A stretch of 64,000 nucleotides of DNA. Origin: Trametes villosa. Its lineage: Eukaryota; Basidiomycota; Agaricomycetes; Polyporales; Polyporaceae. The stretch spans positions 5,542,001 through 5,606,000 of the forward strand of contig PUDQ02000001.1 in NCBI GenBank assembly GCA_002964805.2, read 5' to 3'. The notes under the pieces were generated by a model. The model ran no database searches and had not been told where the DNA came from. It saw only the letters and a program-made list of their open reading frames with translations. Each line of letters starts with the position of its first letter. Position 1 is the stretch's first letter. Shown here piece by piece: positions 58,588 through 64,000 of this stretch. A program made the translations under genes and the position numbers.

Positions 58588-60033
58588 AGCTGTTGCCAGA
58601 GAAGCACAAAAGATTGATCAGCTTCGTGGCCGCAGACGCAAGTCGTCCCTGTAAGAGCAGGCCCTAGCAGCAGTCGGGCCCTCTGCCGTCCCGGATCTAC
58701 GTGTCAGTCAAATGAGAATCGCTTCTATCACTGATGTGCAGGGTCGGCCTTCGAGCGACTGGGACGTGCGCCGTCCATGACCATACACCGCTGAAAGGCG
58801 AGTATTTCCGGTGGTTGTTGGGAGCAACCGTCCGGCTCATGGTGCTCGAGCGTGGCCATGATCTGTATTGTCTGCAAGAAGACCTATGTATTCAGCTATA
58901 CGGAGATCGAAGCTGACGTGAGTGGCAGATTCCTGCGGAGTTCGCAGTCGTGTATAAGAACGTACCTGCGGCTTCCACATCATGGAATCTCCGCAGCCGC
59001 GAGAAGATGGCTGCGAAAGATAGATGCTATAAACCTGCAGAAGACGCAGTAAAGGTGCATAGAGTGAGCCACCTGGACGGTGTGTGATTCCTGCGTCGCA
59101 ACGCGGTCCAGGCAGGCAAACGGTAAACACGACTCAGGCGACCATGCGAGGCCTCCTGCCAGCGACGATTGCAGCCAATGTGCCCGCATCAGAGTCGCGT
59201 GTACCCTTAAGGGTCAGCCTCAGTCTTCAGAGCATTGGTACAAGGGAAAACTTTGCGTAAAGATGGCAGCCGCCCTGGTTTTGCAGTTCTCGAGGATGAT
59301 GATCATGGACACGGGAGAGAAGCGTTCACCGCAGCTTTAGCGCCCAATACTTTCACCCTTACCCGCGATACTGATAATCATTAGGTTGCTGTTGTATGTG
59401 TGTAAGGTCGGGTTAGTAGCATTCAAACCGGGGTACTTGGCAACGCGCGGCACACTCTCCTTCCTTCCCTCAACACCGTATCCCTGAAGCTTGAAGCTTG
59501 AAGGACCGCCAGTAGCCAACCAGTGTATTGGTAGGGGTGCGGCCGTAAAGTCCGCCATCAAACTGAGAGCAGCGGCCTACACCGGGCGCAACGTCGATCC
59601 AGATTCCAGAGTGAGTGAGTGAGTGAGTGAATATTTGACCGCCTGCAAGCATACAATCCTCCGATCTAGTCGGCGCTACTACTACCCAGACGTAGCTCAA
59701 CACGATCGCAGGGAACAGCCTGGACTTATAATCCCTTGTATGTTGGAACCAGAGGATTTCATGAATTGTTTGATGCTTTGTGAATATTGAATCCCCATGT
59801 CAAGTCCTGGACGCGTGACTATTCGTCCTATACTCGCACCCGCGGCGTGGGACGACTTGGAGCGGCCCAACCTGCCGTGCGAGCCCACTCACGCGCAGCG
59901 CGCCGCTCTTGACACACAACGGCTTCCTTATCGGAGCCAATCCGCGGGCCGACAGCGTAGAGGCACTCTATCTCCGTTCCGTCTGTACATCCAGACCTCA
60001 GGCCTCAGGTTTTAGCGCAGGTGGCACGTTGCG
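58588..60033. other. Intergenic between FMO5 and NAA10
   Basis: Divergent genes flank this 1.4 kb. It holds a tandem GAAGCTT doublet (about 59488-59502) and a GTGA microsatellite (59611-59630), and no recognisable gene. Confidence 0.5.
59611..59630. repeat. GTGA microsatellite (five units)
   Basis: Five perfect GTGA units in the intergenic DNA before NAA10. Confidence 0.9.
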
Positions 60034-60819
60034 ATGGTCACTATACGAGCAGCCCGGGTGCGTGGAACGTCTTGATGATGATGGATACAGTACCCATTCG
60101 GAACATCCGCAGGCGGAGGACTTGCAAGGCATGCAAGCCTGCAACCTGCAGAACCTCCCCGAGAACTACACGATGCGCTACTGTGAGCACCCCGTGCCTC
60201 CTGTGCGAAGCCCACGAACTGACTCCTCCCGGGCTCGGACTCGCAGACCTCTTCTACCTGCTCTCTAACCCCCAGGTGTCCTACGTCGCGGAGGACGAGG
60301 GGAAGATCGTCGGGTACATCCTGGCACGCATGTGAGAACACACTCGCCCGCGCCGCGCTGGGTCTCACGTTTCTCGGGCGACAGGGAGGACGACGTGCCG
60401 GACGGAGAAGAGCCGCACGGACACGTCGTGTCCATTTCCGTGCTGCGGTCCCACCGCCGGCTCGGGCTCGCGAAGAGGCTCATGGTGCAGTCGCGTAGGT
60501 CGCCTCGCCGTTGCGACTCTGAGGCCGGGGGGCGGCCGTCGTCGCTGACATTCGGCTGTTCCAGAGGAGGCGATGGCAACCATATATAGGGCGGCGTACG
60601 TGACGCTGCACGTCCGCAAGTCGAACCGCGCCGCGCTTAGCCTGTACAGAGACACACTCAGCTTTAGAATGCACGATACGGAGAAGGGATATTGTGAGTA
60701 TCTAAATGCTGCCTGTCATGACGCGAGCATTGCGGTATTGACTATGATTGGTGATGCTAGATGCTGACGGAGAAGACGCATATGTGATGCGGCGGTCGTT
60801 GCAGGGACGAGTGGTATAG
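60034..60819 (+). CDS. ARD1: N-alpha-acetyltransferase catalytic subunit NAA10/ARD1 (NatA)
   Basis: GNAT-fold catalytic subunit of NatA, which acetylates nascent N-termini at the ribosome together with NAA15. Six exons: 60034-60057, 60113-60182, 60247-60331, 60385-60494, 60565-60693 and 60761-60819. They sum to 159 codons, giving 158 residues. It reads MVTIRAARAEDLQGMQACN, NLPENYTMRYY, SYVAEDEGKIVGYILARM, then HGHVVSISVLRSHRRLGLAKRLM. The acetyl-CoA loop R/Q-x-x-G-x-A is seen in RRLGLA. Further on come YVTLHVRKSNRAALSLYRDTL and YYADGEDAYVM. One segment is odd: where orthologues have YHxLSWPQ, this gene reads FYLLSNPQ at the same length. The C-terminus is short, without the acidic tail of animal NAA10. 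Confidence 0.93.
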
Positions 60820-61830
60820 ATGTGCAAGCTTCTTGCGACTCTTAGCGATGGCTTGGCCTGTTACGCCAAGCTCTGTGAGGTGACGAGGAATGGCGCACCT
60901 AGGAATTATGAATGCAAGCGCAATCAAGCACCCCAGAGCTCAAGAACATGACAAACTGCAACGCGCACAGTGTCTTCAATCACAGTCAGTGTATAGTCTA
61001 TTGTCAGAGCATCGTCCTTTCGAACGGGCCGCCCACCTACGTGGCACCGATGAGACGGAGCAAGACAGGACCGTGCCGGGAGTCGAATACCGAGACAATG
61101 TATGGGGCAGACATAGACCGGCTGATGATTGAAACTTGACTTGAGGAAAACAGCTGGAATTGAATGAGGTGCCGCCTTCAAGCCTCTGCACTGGGTAGCC
61201 ACCAGAAGATACCTCGAGACTACGTTGTCATGAATGCGAGGATTCCACGCTGAAACTGCAACAGTCGAGAGCCAGAGTGATCAAGTCGGAAGCAGATTGG
61301 CCGGAGCCCCGGCAGGAAGCTGGCCCCGCCGATCGTGTGCGCACGCGGACTGCGGGGTGCGCACGGTCAAATATTCAGGCGCCGTGTTTTCGACCGTCTT
61401 TGCATGAAAAGGGGTTAAGGGCAAGTCAGCGATTGGCTGAGGTGATTTAAGCCAAAATCAAGCGATTAAGGTACGCGCGGGGAGAGAGCAAGCGCCGATG
61501 GGAGGCGGCCGGTCGACGGCGCTCTGGGCCCCGGATTGCGGCGACGTCATGGCTGGTCATGGCTTGCGGGGGCATCCAGCTGCCGAATGGGGGAGGTATA
61601 GGCGCCGGTGCGGGTCTTTGCGCCAAAAACCACTCCTCCGCCGCACTGGGCTCTTGGACGAATCCCGACAGCGACGGTCTCGTCCTCCTCGTTGCGGCCC
61701 TCATCCAGGACGTCGTCCCCCTCCGCCCCCAGTCCTCCGCGTCCTCTTCATGCTCTTCCCCCGCTCAGGCAGCTCCTTCGCCAGCTACTCAGTCACCTCC
61801 ACCAAACGCGATGAACTAACCATCTCCGCC
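60820..61830. other. Intergenic / 5' region of the histidine kinase
   Basis: No separate gene seen. An in-frame ATG at 61498 would extend the kinase by 111 residues of low-complexity sequence; I prefer 61831. Confidence 0.45.
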
Positions 61831-64000
61831 ATGTCTGAGAAGCCGCCTGTGAACCTCCGCAAGCTCCCCGACGATGTCCTCCCCCCGCCTGTCGTTCAGG
61901 ACGACGACCGCTCGACGGGCCGGCGATCGCGTACGCAGAAGAACGCCCGCATACACAATGGACTGGGGCTGCGGGTTAAGTGGGACCGCTTCGTGCGCAA
62001 GCTCGGCTCGGGCACCGCGCCCTCCACCTCGTCCAACTTCGACGAGAGCGTGGGCGAGAGCAGCGGGTACCCGCGCTCGCGGCTGGGCCAGACGGCGTTC
62101 TCGGAGGCGCAGGAGGAGCGGGTGGACGAGGTCGTCGTCGACCGCGAGTGGTCGGACGAGATCAAGAGCAGCTCCATCACCCACTCCGAGCACGGCGGCA
62201 GCCCTGAAAAGTCGGGCAGCAATCATCACGCAGGGACGAACACCGACCGGGACAGCTTTGCGATCCGTCCGGAGGGCTTCTGGGGGCTGTCGCGGCCGCT
62301 CATCGTCATCCGTTGGCGAATATGGCCCGCGACGTATTCCTTCTTCTGCACGCACTTCATGGACGAGAAGTCGGAGATGCACTACAACAAGGAGAACTGG
62401 TTCTTGCGCAAGGTATGTTCGCTTGTCCTCGGCTACGCTCTCGATCGTCTCGGGGAGGGAACACTGTCTGGGCGCTATGTCACGGAGACCATTACGTTTC
62501 CAGACACGCTGCACAAAGTGTATGCCTCCCCTCGAACAAGACACAAACCAGCACACTCTCTACGTTGCTCCTCTGGTGGGTAGCGGGTGTGCTGCAACCG
62601 TGAAGAGACCCAGTGCGCCCCCTCCTGGGAGTCTTCCCGGTGGTACGCGGGTCTAAATTTGGCACTCCGGGAGCGGCGGTGGCCTCCTCTCCTCCTCCCA
62701 CTCCCTAGGCCACCATGAGGTATCTCTCCGACCTCCTGTGCGAGTCCTAAGTGTTCATGAACGGGGCGAGGGCGGCAGCGCAGGCGCGCCACTGCCCTCC
62801 GCCACCCCCTGGCGAGGAGCAGTTCTTCTCCGTCTAGCACGCCTGACAGCGCCCCGCACATACCATAGACCGATCGCAGACGCCGATCGACGTGCAGCGA
62901 AGGTGTCTGCGCATATTCTTCTTTGATCGTCGACGTCATGGTCGCATTGTCGTAGCGCACAGTGAACTGACGGCGCCGTCATCTCACAGAACCTCGCGTT
63001 GTGGTCCACCGGGTTCTTGATCGTAAACTGGGCGTTCGGCCTCGGGTTCGTCCCCCGAGATCCGCTCGTGCTCGCGGACAAGATCTTCCTCTACGGTGTC
63101 AGCTCCGTCGCGACCTTCCTCGTGCCGCCCATGGTCATCTTCGACTGGCCGCGGGACCGGAATACAATCTACCAGATCGTCCTTGTGTTCTCCATCTGGA
63201 TATGGTCGATATACCAAATCATCTTCATGTGAGTACAGGACATCTCGTTCTGATTACTTAGTGCATAGCTGAACACTGTTTCAGGTATCTGTGTGGGCAG
63301 TACAACCCTGCACGGTCACGGTTCACGTGTAACGGGAAGGACTACCTGACCCTGTTCTAGTACGTATTCATTCCAAATTGACTCGAGACGAGGTGTTGGC
63401 AGTACTGACTGTCGGACACAGCTACACATCGGCATTGCAGACGATCGCCCTCTTCGGCCTGAAGCTTCACCGCTTTCCAGCCATGATTGGTGCACTCGTC
63501 TTCTTCATCTTGTACGCGGCTTGCATCCCATTCGACCCTATACGCGCATACTCACTATGCTCCATGCAGGTCGTGTGTACTGATCGTACCAGACAAGCGG
63601 TTCTTCATCCGAAGTGAGCCTTATTTCCCGAGCAGCATTAGGTCTCGCTGACGCAGCTCAGATCTGGCAAACTTCCTCTTCTTCCAGGGATTCCTGCTCT
63701 ATATTCACTATATGCGCGAAAACGTGGGTGGAGCAACGTTCCTAGACAGGCGCTGGACCTAACGCTCAGTGCAGGCCGAGAGGCGGCTGTACACGCTCCG
63801 AGATCAACTCAAGGTTCAGTTCCGTGCCACCCAGAAAGCACAGGTCAATGAGCGCAAGGCTGCGGATTCGAAGCGTCGCCTCACATCGTAAGTGGCCAGG
63901 CGTCGAACATGCCAACTGTTTCTGACCTGGATGATTCTACCAGATACGTCTTCCATGATAAGTCTCTTTGCTGCTCTGTTTCGGGATGAACGCCAGAACT
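61831..64000 (+). CDS. Membrane-bound hybrid histidine kinase (5' part, cut by window end)
   Basis: N-terminal part of a basidiomycete sensor histidine kinase. The ATG at 61831 (GCCATGT) starts MSEKPPVNLRKLPDDVLPPP, a cytoplasmic N-terminus. Exon 1 ends KENWFLRK at 62412; a long intron (62413-62989, 577 nt) joins it to NLALWSTGFLIVNWAFG. Further helices are KIFLYGVSSVATFLVPPMV, IYQIVLVFSIWIWSIYQIIF, YTSALQTIALFGLK, MIGALVFFILYAAC and FLFFQGFLLYIHY. A linker helix follows: ERRLYTLRDQLKVQFRATQ, then ERKAADSKRRLTS. The next exon reads YVFH, the start of the H-box (family form YVFHExRxP). Right after it the expected GT donor is missing (see findings). Kinase core and receiver lie beyond the window. 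Confidence 0.8.
62413..62989 (+). other. Unusually long intron of the histidine kinase
   Basis: GTATGT donor, TCACAG acceptor, 577 nt, about ten times the typical intron here. Splicing joins FLRK directly to NLALWSTG, as expected in the family. An uninterrupted 161-codon antisense frame (62960-62475) lies mostly inside it but shows no recognisable domain. Confidence 0.6.

Noticed and set aside
59070..59340. CSQCARIRVAC, a C-X2-C-X6-C pattern like half a Zn2Cys6 cluster
   Set aside because: The other half of the cluster and any basic region are absent, and no exon structure supports a gene.
60960..61110. tRNA-like stretch (GGGAGTCGAATACC)
   Set aside because: No matching A-box, acceptor stem or anticodon arm could be folded on either strand.
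62475..62960. 161-codon antisense frame inside the kinase intron
   Set aside because: No recognisable domain; kept only as a remark on the long intron.

Overview
The window looks like nuclear DNA of a filamentous basidiomycete, most likely an Agaricomycete of polypore type. Genes are cut by many short introns (about 50-66 nt, mostly GT-AG), coding sequence is GC-rich, and several families are typical Agaricomycete expansions: F-box-like proteins, serpentine membrane proteins, single-pass proteins with a Ser/Thr-rich stalk, and phenol-hydroxylase-like flavoenzymes. No prokaryotic operon, phage, CRISPR array, tRNA or rRNA was seen, and no intact transposase or reverse transcriptase.

Layout. 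0-5 kb: the 5' part of an aldo-keto reductase and a small secreted six-cysteine protein (SSP1). 5-7.7 kb: flavin monooxygenase FMO1. 9.2-17.3 kb: two convergent regulators, a Doa4/USP8-type deubiquitinase and an SNT2-type chromatin reader. 19-23.3 kb: a decayed aldo-keto reductase copy, SSP2, the splicing factor PHF5A/RDS3 and SSP3. 23.5-27.9 kb: a dihydroflavonol-reductase-like SDR and FMO2. 29-35.5 kb: three tandem single-pass membrane proteins. 36-45 kb: TMEM97/sigma-2-like protein, F-box protein, secreted 3-carboxymuconate-cyclase-like propeller, ZNF511-like zinc finger, seven-helix membrane protein. 47-58.5 kb: an intronless TetX-like monooxygenase, then FMO3, FMO4 and FMO5 in head-to-tail tandem. 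60-64 kb: the N-alpha-acetyltransferase NAA10/ARD1 and the 5' part of a membrane hybrid histidine kinase that leaves the window.

Biological reading. Conserved single-copy genes (USP, SNT2, PHF5A, TMEM97, ZNF511, NAA10) alternate with freshly duplicated accessory genes. The strongest theme is aromatic oxidation: five paralogous phenol-2-monooxygenase-type enzymes, all on the minus strand and each with a TATA element 54-83 bp before its ATG, plus a salicylate-hydroxylase/TetX-type enzyme, a muconate-cyclase-like protein and two reductases. This would fit catabolism or detoxification of lignin-derived phenolics, but substrates cannot be read from the sequence. Two further patterns stand out: the three tandem membrane proteins each end in a C-terminal PPxY-x-P tail (a ligand type for Nedd4/Rsp5 WW domains), and the three SSP genes were copied together with their promoters in both orientations.

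Gene spans run from start codon to stop codon and include introns. Where I traced every splice junction I give exon positions; elsewhere the exon count is approximate.
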